Assembly (NCBI GenBank): GCA_021647145.1
Contig: JAKIVF010000074.1
Span: 1-17,987 of the forward strand
DNA from: Methylococcaceae bacterium
Lineage (GTDB): Bacteria > Pseudomonadota > Gammaproteobacteria > Methylococcales > Methylomonadaceae
Length of the DNA: 17,987 nucleotides
Direction of reading: 5' to 3'
Positions 1-7,296 of the stretch are shown here, one piece after another (positions within the stretch are counted from its first letter, which is position 1; each line of letters begins with the position of its first letter). The notes beneath the pieces were generated by a model that saw only the letters and a list, made by a program, of their open reading frames with translations, searched no databases and was not told the DNA's origin. Made by a program: the position numbers and the translations under genes.

Positions 1-84
1 ATAAGAAACTGGGATAAGATTAAAGAAGTGCATTTAAACCCAGATAATCAAAAAGCTGAAAAGGAAAGAAAAGAGGCGGCATAA
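1..84 (+). CDS. C-terminal fragment of an unidentified protein
   Basis: Frame 1 is open from the first base to a TAA at 82-84 and encodes 27 residues, beginning IRNWDKIKEV and ending in a Lys/Glu-rich tail (KAEKERKEAA). The gene starts outside the window. A strong hairpin at 134-161 follows about 50 bases after the stop, as expected for the end of a transcription unit. The fragment is too short to assign a family. It is called coding because of its hydrophilic, codon-like composition and the hairpin, not because of homology. Confidence 0.5.
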   Translation: MRNWDKIKEVHLNPDNQKAEKERKEAA

Positions 85-133
85 TTTTACAACTTTAGGC
101 GACAACTAGCTTGAAAAACACCGGTATTGAAGG

Positions 134-161
134 CTGGGTTGTCGTTTCTTTGACAACCCAG
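134..161 (+). terminator. Hairpin, possible terminator of the upstream + strand gene
   Basis: The arms CTGGGTTGTC (134-143) and GACAACCCAG (152-161) are perfect reverse complements around an 8-base T-rich loop. The T-run after the hairpin is weak (TTTAACG), so termination efficiency is uncertain. The stem resembles the one at 14760-14789, and both are followed by GTTAACGATAGA. The hairpin may therefore belong to a dispersed repeat as well as, or instead of, acting as a terminator. Confidence 0.5.
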
Positions 162-171
162 TTTAACGTAT

Positions 172-206
172 GTTGTTGAGTTAACGATAGAGCCATCAAC
201 CTATAT
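172..206. repeat. Dispersed short repeat, copy 1
   Basis: The stretch contains GTTAACGATAGA (180-191) followed by a CAACCTA end. The same 12-mer recurs at 14814-14825, again just after a 10-bp hairpin. It has no coding capacity. It resembles a degenerate palindromic (REP/MITE-like) element. I see no transposase in the window. Confidence 0.45.
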
Positions 207-229
207 AAATATTATTATTGGGTATCTGC

Positions 230-1459
230 CTAATATGCGGCATCAGTCATGGTTGATGCAATTATGCCGTAGGCCGTTGTCCAAGCCGTTTTAACTTCAT
301 CAGTAAAATCATTGCCCAAGCCTTGTTCTAGAGTCCATAACAAAGCACTACCAACAATATCGTAATGTTCTGCTTTTACACCATAATCCAGGTGAAGTCT
401 GCCCATATCTTGCAGTGCAGGGACGACATGGTCTAAATTGTTAAGGGAATTGACAACCAAGTTGATTGAGGTAACCAGTTTATCTCCCTGAGCTTTCATA
501 TCACCTTTGAATAATGGTTTTATTTCTGGATCCATTTGAAATAATTTACGATAAAATAATTCTGCAGTTTGCTCTTTAACGGGAACAATCATTTTCCAGG
601 TAGATTGAACTAAGTTGATTTGGTCTTCTGATATAGGGGGTTCAACACTTTCAGCGTCTTCTTGCTCTAATGCTTCAGCTTCGGGCCGTTCCTGAATAAC
701 CTTTTCTTCTTCAGCTTTTTGCTGCTCGATTCTTTCTTGTTCAAGGCGTTCTTCTTCAGCTTTTTGCTGCTCGATTCTTTCTTGTTCAAGGCGTTCTTCT
801 TCAGCTTTTTGCTGCTCGATTCTTTCTTGTTCAAGGCGTTCTTCTTCAAGTTTTGATTCAATTTCTTCCTGGCTAGCTCTTACCTGGTATTCTTGTCTAC
901 TTAGTTCTTCGGCTCTGGATTCAAGTTCATATTGTGCAGATCGGATCTCTTGATCTTGTTGAGCTAATTTTTCTTCCTGAATTGCAAGTTCTTCCTGAAG
1001 AGCGAGTAGTTGTTCTTCTTGACGAGCTAGTTGCGACTCTCTTTCATCGAGGTCTTGTTGAATTTGTAATGAAGCTCTTGCTTCCTGGTCAATAATGTCT
1101 TTTTGAGCTTCAAGTTCTTGCTGAAAAGTACTGGACTCTGATTCAGTTTGGTTGAGTCTGTTAGTCCGCTCATCCAGTTCTTCTCGTAAAAACTGTAAAT
1201 CTCGTTCTAATCGAGCTGTATTAGCTTCTCGATCAGCTAACTCCTCTTGTGCTACTCTTACTGCTCGTTGTTGTTGTAGTTCAAGTTCATCTTGAGCATG
1301 CCTTTCTTCTCTAACACGTTGAGCTTCGTATTCTTCGCGATCAAATTCTTCGTCATCGTCTTGATAAGGTGTTTCTAGTGAATTTATTTCCCCTTTTTTA
1401 GGCAGTAGAACATAAGCTAATACAGCTATGATTAAACCAGCTATGATTACCATTTCCAT
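230..1459 (-). CDS. Membrane-anchored coiled-coil protein with C-terminal globin domain
   Basis: The protein has 409 residues in three parts. Residues about 4-20 form one hydrophobic helix followed by PKK, so by the positive-inside rule the rest should be cytoplasmic. Residues about 40-260 are an almost uninterrupted Glu/Gln/Arg-rich coiled coil that includes three identical 15-residue units (KAEEERLEQERIEQQ). Residues about 276-409 are a bacterial globin of the Vitreoscilla haemoglobin/neuroglobin-like fold: CD1 Phe in PLFKGDM (about F317), distal Gln about 324 with Lys about 327 (QGDK), proximal His about 356 (RLHLDYGV), then AEHYDIVG and WTTAYGII. The haem-binding residues look intact, so binding of O2, NO or another ligand is likely. 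The ATG at 1459 is preceded by GAGGA at suitable spacing. The globin call is firm. The tether's purpose (membrane scaffold, O2 delivery to a membrane oxidase or oxygenase, NO defence or sensing) is inference. The gene is divergent from dhaL. Confidence 0.88.
   Translation of the reverse strand: MEMVIIAGLIIAVLAYVLLPKKGEINSLETPYQDDDEEFDREEYEAQRVREERHAQDELELQQQRAVRVAQEELADREANTARLERDLQFLREELDERTNRLNQTESESSTFQQELEAQKDIIDQEARASLQIQQDLDERESQLARQEEQLLALQEELAIQEEKLAQQDQEIRSAQYELESRAEELSRQEYQVRASQEEIESKLEEERLEQERIEQQKAEEERLEQERIEQQKAEEERLEQERIEQQKAEEEKVIQERPEAEALEQEDAESVEPPISEDQINLVQSTWKMIVPVKEQTAELFYRKLFQMDPEIKPLFKGDMKAQGDKLVTSINLVVNSLNNLDHVVPALQDMGRLHLDYGVKAEHYDIVGSALLWTLEQGLGNDFTDEVKTAWTTAYGIIASTMTDAAY
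705..839 (-). repeat. Perfect 3 x 45-bp tandem repeat inside the coiled coil
   Basis: Three copies of a 45-bp unit begin at 705, 750 and 795 and are identical at the DNA level. The unit length is a multiple of three, so copy-number changes lengthen or shorten the coiled coil without a frameshift. DNA-level identity suggests recent duplication. The sequence then diverges at 841 and beyond, although the protein pattern EEERLEQE-like continues on both sides. Confidence 0.95.
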
Positions 1460-1609
1460 AAAATTATCCTCATATTTCTTATAGTTATTAGTAGGGTGAG
1501 TATGTTTTTAGATAGTAAACTGGCGCGGAAAGCCTTTTTACTAAAAAACATAAAACATTTTGTTCGATATTATCACAAGATTAATGATTTTGTGTCGATT
1601 CTTAATAGA

Positions 1610-1638
1610 TTGCCTTAAAGAAAGATAGGTTGTATATT
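1610..1638 (+). promoter_or_regulatory. Candidate sigma-70 promoter for dhaL
   Basis: TTGCCT (1610-1615) and TATATT (1633-1638) are separated by exactly 17 bases. They match 4/6 and 5/6 of the -35 and -10 consensus. The predicted start near 1645 leaves a leader of about 20 bases before ATG 1667, with AGAGG at 1655-1659 as ribosome-binding site. This is based on consensus only. AT-rich DNA produces such matches by chance. Confidence 0.4.
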
Positions 1639-1666
1639 TAAAAAAAATTACAATAGAGGCGTTATT

Positions 1667-2308
1667 ATGCAATTTACACCAGAAATATTACCTAATTTGA
1701 TAAATACAGTAGCTGAAGTGATAGAAAAAAATTCTGAAGAGGTCACGGCTTTAGACCAGGCAATTGGGGATGGTGATCATGTGATTAATTTACAAAGAGG
1801 GATTGGTGCACTATTAGAACAAAGTGCTGAGTTAGCCGAGTTAAAATGGACTCAGGCGATACAAAAAATAGGGATGACATTGCTATCAACAATGGGAGGA
1901 GCTTCTGGGTCGTTGTTTGGCACCTTATTTATTAGCATGGCCAAAGCAAAAAATGATAACAATATTTTAAATCAACATGAATTGTCAGTAATTTATGCAC
2001 TAGGTGTTGAAGCTGTTAAAAAAAGAGGGAAATCTGATGTAGGCGAAAAAACTATGTTGGATGTGTTAATCCCAGTGGCAGAATGTTTTAAAAAAGATGT
2101 TGATGCTTCAGTAGAATTTCCAAAGCTATTAGAAAATATTTGCTTAACTGCTGAAAAAGGAATGGAGTCAACTCGAGATATGATTGCAACTAAAGGGCGT
2201 GCTTCTTACATGGAAGAAAAGAGTCTGGGTCATATTGATGCTGGCGCAAGAACAAGTCAGTTAATGATTTGTGCGATTGCTGATGTGATAGGAACAGAAA
2301 AAAAATAA
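1667..2308 (+). CDS. dhaL: Dihydroxyacetone kinase, DhaL nucleotide-binding subunit
   Basis: The protein has 213 residues, close to the usual length of about 210 for DhaL. The subunit holds the Mg-nucleotide and passes phosphate to dihydroxyacetone bound on DhaK, giving dihydroxyacetone phosphate in the cytoplasm. The Mg-binding aspartates are present in LDQAIGDGDH at D30, D35 and D37, the same numbering as E. coli DhaL. The phosphate-binding MGGASGSLFGTL segment and the C-terminal GRASYMEEKSLGHIDAGA signature are also present. In PTS-type systems the phosphate comes from DhaM, and no dhaM is visible here. It could be elsewhere, or another donor may be used. Unusually, dhaL is convergent with dhaK rather than in one operon with it. 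The start at ATG 1667 is supported by AGAGG about 8 bases upstream. Confidence 0.9.
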   Translation: MQFTPEILPNLINTVAEVIEKNSEEVTALDQAIGDGDHVINLQRGIGALLEQSAELAELKWTQAIQKIGMTLLSTMGGASGSLFGTLFISMAKAKNDNNILNQHELSVIYALGVEAVKKRGKSDVGEKTMLDVLIPVAECFKKDVDASVEFPKLLENICLTAEKGMESTRDMIATKGRASYMEEKSLGHIDAGARTSQLMICAIADVIGTEKK

Positions 2309-2378
2309 TTTATTATCCGTTCCTTAGGCAATTATTCGGGGTGTACTAGTAACGATATTGAACAGGTTTTACGGTTTT

Positions 2379-3365
2379 TCAGCAACCCCAGCGTAAATTT
2401 GCAGTATTTACAGGGGCATCCCATAGGTGAATCATTTCATCATCAAGCAAAGTTAGCGTGATTGAGCAACCTGTCATGTCTAAAGAGGTTGTATAGTTAC
2501 CTACTAGTGAACGATAAATTTCAATGCCTTTTTTCTCCCAATATTGTGCAGCAAGATTAAAAATTAAATGTAGTTCCATTAAGGGAGTAGAACCCAGTCC
2601 ATTAACATGCAACAATACTTTTTGAGATTTTTTTGGATTAAGGTCAGCATCAATTGCATTCGCTATTATTTTTACAATATCAGTTGCACTCATTATATCC
2701 ATTGTATCGTGACCACGTTCTCCATGGATACCAACCCCCATCTCAATTTTATCTGCCGCTAATTCAAACGTTGGTTTTCCTAAAGCGGGGACGGTACAGC
2801 AATTTAATGCAACTCCCATCGTGGCGGTCATTTGATTAACTCTGTCACCTAGAGATTTGCAGTCAGCTAAGTTCATACCCTTTTCTGCTGCCGCACCGAC
2901 AATTTTTTCTACTATTAATGTCCCGGCAACTCCTCTGCGCCCCGTGCTATGTGTTTTTGGTAATGAAACATCGTCATCAATTAATACTGTTTCATAAGGG
3001 CAGTCTAGCATTTCGGCTGCAATCTCAAAATTCATTACATCGCCCGCATAGTTTTTAACAATAAATAGAATGCCAGCCTCATTATTGACTGATTCAGCAG
3101 CAGCCATCATTTGGTCAGGGGTAGGGGAGGTGAAAATTTGCCCAGGGCAGGCAGAATCTAACATTCCTAGCCCAACAAATCCTGTATGTAATGGTTCGTG
3201 ACCTGATCCGCCCCCAGAAATAAGGGCAACTTTATTGGTGGTTTGTTTATTTCGGGTAACAAACAGTGGTTGCTCGTTAAGTTGAATAATATCAGAATGC
3301 GCCTTGGCAAAACCTTGTAAGCTTTCTTCCAATAAATCGTCTATATTGTTGAGAAATTTTTTCAT
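2379..3365 (-). CDS. dhaK: Dihydroxyacetone kinase, DhaK substrate-binding subunit
   Basis: The protein has 328 residues, slightly shorter than E. coli DhaK (about 356). It carries the dihydroxyacetone-binding GGGSGHEPLHTGFVG loop with H56, the catalytic Asp in KNYAGDVMNF (D109), and the histidine that forms the covalent hemiaminal with substrate in VGIHGERGHD (H214). All catalytic positions are therefore intact. The reaction is phosphorylation of dihydroxyacetone to the glycolytic intermediate, acting with DhaL. The gene converges on dhaL across a 70-base gap. ATG 3365 is preceded by GAGGG at good spacing. The C-terminus (NLRWGC) is close to the expected family end, so no large truncation is evident. 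Confidence 0.9.
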   Translation of the reverse strand: MKKFLNNIDDLLEESLQGFAKAHSDIIQLNEQPLFVTRNKQTTNKVALISGGGSGHEPLHTGFVGLGMLDSACPGQIFTSPTPDQMMAAAESVNNEAGILFIVKNYAGDVMNFEIAAEMLDCPYETVLIDDDVSLPKTHSTGRRGVAGTLIVEKIVGAAAEKGMNLADCKSLGDRVNQMTATMGVALNCCTVPALGKPTFELAADKIEMGVGIHGERGHDTMDIMSATDIVKIIANAIDADLNPKKSQKVLLHVNGLGSTPLMELHLIFNLAAQYWEKKGIEIYRSLVGNYTTSLDMTGCSITLTLLDDEMIHLWDAPVNTANLRWGC

Positions 3366-3407
3366 CGTGAGCCCTCGGTTTTAATTCACTTGGGTTATTT
3401 TAGATCT

Positions 3408-4397
3408 TTAAATAACTACTTGATTTCTGCCATTTAATTTTGCTTGATAAAGGTTGTTATCACTACATTTCATCCAGTCTTTCCAATCAATGTCAGGTAG
3501 AAGTGTTGTTCCCCCCATACTTATAGTTACAGGGCAGTCTGGCAAAAGAGGAATATGAGCTAACTGATTGCGTAAATTGTCAGCAATATTTTTACAATTA
3601 TTAGTATCAGTATTAAATAATAGAACGAGAAATTCTTCACCGCCAATTCGGAATACGGTATCAGAATTTCGAAAAAACTTTCGGAGAAATACCCCAAAAT
3701 TCCTTAAGACAATGTCTCCTGTTTCGTGCCCAAAGGAATCATTGATTGACTTAAAGTCATCAATATCAATCATGATGAGTGTCATAGGAATGTTAGAACG
3801 ATGACTTTGCTGTATCGCATTTTCAAGAGTGTTTTGAAGTTGAGATCGATTTAAAAGGCCAGTTAGGGGGTCAGTAATGGCTAATTTTTCTAATTTTTTT
3901 TGGTGAGCCGTAATAATGCGGACAAAGATAAATGAAATAGCACAAATTCCAATTAATGATGTTACATATCTTATGGGGAGAGGAGGCTCCAGAAGAACCC
4001 AGGCTTGAGGGATAATCACAATAAAAAAAACTGTGCTTGCTATCCATGCTAGTTTTTCAGGGAGTATTAAATAGAAAGATAGAATGGCTAAATAGCTCCA
4101 AAAGGCAGCGATTACAGCATGTTCTCTAAATGCTAGGCTAATAAGTAAAATGATGGATGGAGTAATAACAAAAAAATTAATTGAAAGATGATAATAACCA
4201 TGTCTACAGAGCCAAGTATTGATAGCAAAAAGTACTATAACAACTAAGATCACCATTCCTAGCTGAAAACGGCCTTCGAAAAAGTTGATAATGCTAGAAG
4301 GTGCTAGAAGTAATAGGCCTATTGCCGAAAGTCTTTGAGATGACTTTAAGAGGAAATGATTCTGTTTGAATTGATGAGGAAATAAATTCTTTATCAT
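3408..4397 (-). CDS. Membrane-bound GGDEF diguanylate cyclase
   Basis: From ATG 4397 the product is 329 residues. A TTG 60 bases upstream (4457) would add 20 residues, and neither start has a convincing ribosome-binding site. The N-terminal half has about six hydrophobic helices. I cannot place this sensor region in a named family. The C-terminal half is a GGDEF domain: DPLTGLLNR, IDIDDFKSIND, then GGEEF at about residues 252-256. An RxxD (RNSD) five residues before GGEEF is a complete inhibitory I-site. Active synthesis of cyclic di-GMP with product inhibition is therefore likely. No EAL or HD-GYP partner is visible nearby. The gene begins just downstream of a 9-bp tandem repeat in a 338-base spacer divergent with the superoxide dismutase gene. 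Confidence 0.88.
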   Translation of the reverse strand: MIKNLFPHQFKQNHFLLKSSQRLSAIGLLLLAPSSIINFFEGRFQLGMVILVVIVLFAINTWLCRHGYYHLSINFFVITPSIILLISLAFREHAVIAAFWSYLAILSFYLILPEKLAWIASTVFFIVIIPQAWVLLEPPLPIRYVTSLIGICAISFIFVRIITAHQKKLEKLAITDPLTGLLNRSQLQNTLENAIQQSHRSNIPMTLIMIDIDDFKSINDSFGHETGDIVLRNFGVFLRKFFRNSDTVFRIGGEEFLVLLFNTDTNNCKNIADNLRNQLAHIPLLPDCPVTISMGGTTLLPDIDWKDWMKCSDNNLYQAKLNGRNQVVI

Positions 4398-4735
4398 TAT
4401 ATTTTTAGAGGAAAAAAATTCTCCGCTGATTTGGTTTGAGTAAGTTAAGCATACCAAAAAAAATTACTATGTATATTATTTTTATGGGTTTTTTTGTATT
4501 TGTATAGATTATTATTAGTATTTAAAGTATTTAAAGTATTTAAAGTATTTAAAGTATTTAAAGTATTTAAAGTATTTAAGGTTTTAAGCATAATAATTTT
4601 ATTCCTAAATGTATTTCTTTCTAACATAACTGAATTTGGTCTATTTATTGCCTTCTTAAATCATAATGTATGAGTCTTGGCTTTTTTGATAGTAATAAAA
4701 CCTGAATTTTTAATGACATAGTTAAGGAGTAACCC
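4398..4735. other. Divergent spacer between cyclase and superoxide dismutase genes
   Basis: This 338-base AT-rich region must hold the promoters of two divergent genes. Its main feature is the 9-bp tandem array at 4518-4580. On the right, AAGGAG at 4724-4729 is a strong ribosome-binding site for ATG 4736. I found no confident -35/-10 pair. A small minus-strand frame across the array encodes only LNT repeats and is not considered a gene. Confidence 0.6.
4518..4580. repeat. 9-bp tandem repeat, 7 copies (GTATTTAAA)
   Basis: Six identical copies of GTATTTAAA are followed by a seventh with one change at its last base. The array is non-coding and upstream of the cyclase gene start. Such arrays can change copy number by slippage and alter promoter spacing. 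That effect is inferred here, not shown. Confidence 0.93.
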
Positions 4736-5464
4736 ATGAGTAAATTCTCTCGACGAAATTTTCTTCTTTCTTCTTCTGGCGCTCTAGCTGGAACATTTAT
4801 TTCGCCCACTTTTGTAAAAGCTGAAGCTCAAAATCACAAAAATGCTGAGACTAAAGGTTTTTTTTCACAAAGTGGATTAGTCACTGGTAAGAAAAAACCA
4901 CTTAATTACCAATCTATTCCTGGATTTCTAAGTGCAGAACAAATATCCCCACATTTTGAGGCACATTATGGAGGGGCATTGAAGGGTTATACGGCTGCTG
5001 ATGATAAGCTACAATCTAGCATTATCAGTGGTGAAGAAATTGACTCAAGTAGCTATGGGGCACTCCAGAGGGCAAGGACAACAAAAAGTAATAGTGTTGT
5101 TTTGCATGAATTGTATTTTGAAGGGTTGAGTGAAAATTCGTGTAATTTGTTGGCGGAAGTGAAAAGTGCACTAGAAAAACGTTTTGGAACTGTAGATAAA
5201 TGGGCTGTCGATTTTCAAGCCTGTGCAAAGGCTTCTTCAGGCTGGGCTATACTTGCTTTTCACCCTGTTAACGGTAAGCTCTATAATATAATAAGTGATG
5301 CACATGCGAAGGGGGTAAACTGGATGGCTACACCACTTGTTGTTATAGATATGTATGAGCATGCCTATTATGTTGATTACAAAAACAAGAAAACAGAATA
5401 TATCGAAAAGTTTATGGAACACATTGATTGTGATGAAGTTAATCGACGATATAAAATGGTTTAA
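4736..5464 (+). CDS. Tat-exported divergent Fe/Mn-type superoxide dismutase
   Basis: The protein has 242 residues. The N-terminus has a twin-arginine signal (SRRNFLL, then a hydrophobic stretch, cleavage near FVKA at about residue 29), implying export of a folded, metal-loaded protein to the periplasm. The rest follows the SodFM fold. The four metal ligands fit H77 (EAHYGG), H124 (LHELYF), D205 and H209 (VIDMYEHAYYVDY). The gateway Tyr is Y85, eight residues after H77 as in E. coli SodB (H26/Y34). The second-sphere HH pair of classical enzymes (SodB H30-H31) is replaced by Ala-Leu. ASSGWAILAF matches the usual SGWxWL segment. Removal of superoxide is likely, but this belongs to a divergent subfamily whose metal preference and activity I cannot read from sequence. 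AAGGAG lies 6 bases before the ATG. The gene is convergent with the NagD-like gene, 29 bp away. Confidence 0.82.
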   Translation: MSKFSRRNFLLSSSGALAGTFISPTFVKAEAQNHKNAETKGFFSQSGLVTGKKKPLNYQSIPGFLSAEQISPHFEAHYGGALKGYTAADDKLQSSIISGEEIDSSSYGALQRARTTKSNSVVLHELYFEGLSENSCNLLAEVKSALEKRFGTVDKWAVDFQACAKASSGWAILAFHPVNGKLYNIISDAHAKGVNWMATPLVVIDMYEHAYYVDYKNKKTEYIEKFMEHIDCDEVNRRYKMV

Positions 5465-5470
5465 GATATT

Positions 5471-5486
5471 TTTACGGATACGTAAA
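5471..5486. other. Small hairpin between convergent genes
   Basis: TTTACG-GATA-CGTAAA is a perfect 6-bp stem in the 29-base gap between two convergent genes. Neither strand has a good U-tract after the stem, so it is at best a weak terminator for the two transcripts. Confidence 0.3.
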
Positions 5487-5493
5487 GTAGTTC

Positions 5494-6303
5494 TTAAGAA
5501 TGTGTTAATGCCTCTGTGACTGAACAAATATCAGGCATAATCCATGTAGGTTTATAATCAACTGATTTTAAATCTTCTTCGCTTGATATGCCTGTTAAAA
5601 CCAAAATGCTACGAACCCCTGTATTAACAGCACCGAGAATATCCGTATTTAACCTATCACCGATGGCAATCGTATCTTCAGGGGCAACGCCTAAAGTTTT
5701 AATAGCTTGTTGATACATAATTGGCTCAGGTTTTCCAATAATAGTAGGTGATACTTTTGTTGTTGCTTGTAAGGCAGCAAGGATGGCACCATTTCCGACA
5801 ACAGGGCCTTTTTCTGTAGGTAAGGTAGTGTCAGCATTTGTGCCAATAAATTTTGCGCCTGCATGAAGGTGTAGCGAAGCATTGGCAAGCTTTTCCCAGG
5901 TTAACTTTCTGTCTAAACCACAAATAACAAAATCTGCAGATGTTTCAGCATCAAATGAATCAATTAAAGTAAAACCCTGTTCAGCCAAGGGTTGACGAAG
6001 TCCTTCTTCACCAATAACAAAAGCTCGTTTCGAGTTTGGTATCGAGTGTTCACTTAAATAATGTGCTGTTGCCATGCTAGACGTAAGTATTTCTTTATGA
6101 GAGACGGTTACATCCATCGTTTTTAATTTAGAAATATATTGTTCTTGGGTAAGGCTGGCATTGTTAGTTGCAAGTACAAAAGGAAGTGATTTTTTCCTCA
6201 GTAGTTGAAAAAATTCTATAAGTCCAGGTAAAGCACGATTACCTTCCCATAACACCCCGTCCATATCAATAATCAAGGCGTGAATATTTGTAAGAGTATT
6301 CAT
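5494..6303 (-). CDS. HAD-superfamily class IIA phosphatase (NagD family)
   Basis: From ATG 6303 the product is 269 residues, the usual NagD length. A TTG at 6345 would extend it by 14 residues but looks less likely, because ATG 6303 puts the catalytic motif at the usual distance from the N-terminus. Motif I is IIDMDGVLWEG with nucleophile D13 and acid/base D15. Motif II is VLATNNAS. The lysine motif and motif III follow in GKPEPIMYQQAIKTLG and IAIGDRLNTDILGAVNTG. The class IIA cap lies between motifs II and III. Relatives hydrolyse nucleotide, sugar or glycol phosphates in the cytoplasm. The substrate here cannot be told from sequence or neighbours. Confidence 0.88.
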   Translation of the reverse strand: MNTLTNIHALIIDMDGVLWEGNRALPGLIEFFQLLRKKSLPFVLATNNASLTQEQYISKLKTMDVTVSHKEILTSSMATAHYLSEHSIPNSKRAFVIGEEGLRQPLAEQGFTLIDSFDAETSADFVICGLDRKLTWEKLANASLHLHAGAKFIGTNADTTLPTEKGPVVGNGAILAALQATTKVSPTIIGKPEPIMYQQAIKTLGVAPEDTIAIGDRLNTDILGAVNTGVRSILVLTGISSEEDLKSVDYKPTWIMPDICSVTEALTHS

Positions 6304-6876
6304 GAATTGTGAAAAGTAGGATGGGTTATTTAAAAAATAGGGCAATTATATCAGCTGATTGAAAATTTAAATTTATTAAATATGAAGAATTAAAGAGTTA
6401 GAGTAGTAATTAAATAATGTTATATAACCTGTTTTTTATGTGTTATTTAACTGTTTTTTGTAGAGCTGATAAGTAAAGCTAAAAAATATAATCATAAAGT
6501 ATTGTTTTAAATTAAAATAATTATTTTATAAATGAAGTAAGAAATGGCTGGATTATTGCTTTAACTCTCTTGGTTGGGGGTGTTAGTTAGAAATAAACAA
6601 TACTCTGATTTATTATTTAACAAAAAATTAAAAAAATAGGTAGTTAATCTGGACTGATTTTGTGCATGATACGGAGTTAGAAGAGGTAATATTCTATTAC
6701 TCTATTTTTGGCTGTGAATCTCTTTAAAGCAACTATGCATAGACTATTAAAAAAGAGGAGTTAGAGCTAAATTAATTTTCACCATAACCGAAGAAAATGC
6801 GTTAAATTACTAATATAAATTATAGATATTATTAACAACAATAGATAAAAATAAACTTTAAAAAGAGAGCTATATT
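6304..6876. other. Long AT-rich intergenic region
   Basis: No open frame of convincing length occurs in this 573-base region. It separates the divergent NagD-like and small secreted-protein genes, so it should hold promoters for both. A weak hairpin GGTAAT-ATTCT-ATTACT (6685-6701) is followed by CTATTTTT and could end a short + strand transcript. I see no riboswitch, tRNA or repeat. Confidence 0.5.
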
Positions 6877-7296
6877 ATGAAAAAAATCAAAAAATTACGA
6901 ATGTTGTTTTTTTGTGGGTCTTTTTTGTTTTCCTCTTGGGCTCAGGCAGCTCAAGGTGATGGAACTGGCGGAGGTGGCGGTGATGGGGTGACACCGGGGG
7001 CAGATGCGCCTCCAGGTGCTCAGGAAGCCCCTGGCCCTGGCCTTGGGATAGGGCCAATTAAAATGACTGAACCAAAGATGGATGCATTGTTTGATTGGGC
7101 AGAAAACACTTACCCGCAATTTTTTCCTAATCATCAAACCTCCAAAATGATTGAAGGTTATTATGCGCGGTACTATCCTTCAACTAATATTTATTTAGGA
7201 GCTAAAGATATGCAGGTTTTTGCATATGGTGCACCTTTCGGTGGTCTGTTAAATGCGGGGACATTTAAAGCATTAGTACATTCCTCAGGTATATAA
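6877..7296 (+). CDS. Small secreted protein with RYYP/YLG domain
   Basis: The protein has 139 residues. Residues about 1-24 are a Sec signal peptide (KKIKKLR, hydrophobic core, AQA cleavage). A flexible Gly-rich then Pro/Ala-rich linker (about residues 26-58) follows. The compact C-terminal part (about 65-139) begins ALFDWAENTYPQFFP and contains YYARYYPSTNIYLG and QVFAYG. From memory, this arrangement (a WAE..YP.FFP helix, then RYYP.TN.YLG and a final V.. YG strand) recurs in secreted proteins of many proteobacteria, but I cannot name a family or function. AAAGAGAG lies upstream as a modest ribosome-binding site. The linker is noticeably GC-richer than its surroundings because of glycine and proline codons. 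Confidence 0.78.
   Translation: MKKIKKLRMLFFCGSFLFSSWAQAAQGDGTGGGGGDGVTPGADAPPGAQEAPGPGLGIGPIKMTEPKMDALFDWAENTYPQFFPNHQTSKMIEGYYARYYPSTNIYLGAKDMQVFAYGAPFGGLLNAGTFKALVHSSGI

Noticed and set aside
4445..4627. Minus-strand 60-codon frame with repeated Leu-Asn-Thr
   Set aside because: It is only the translation of the 9-bp tandem array and flanking AT-rich spacer, with no protein-like composition or ribosome-binding site.
5237..5527. 96-codon minus-strand frame antisense to the superoxide dismutase gene
   Set aside because: It is a shadow of a gene with clear domain motifs on the other strand, and its own sequence shows no recognisable feature.
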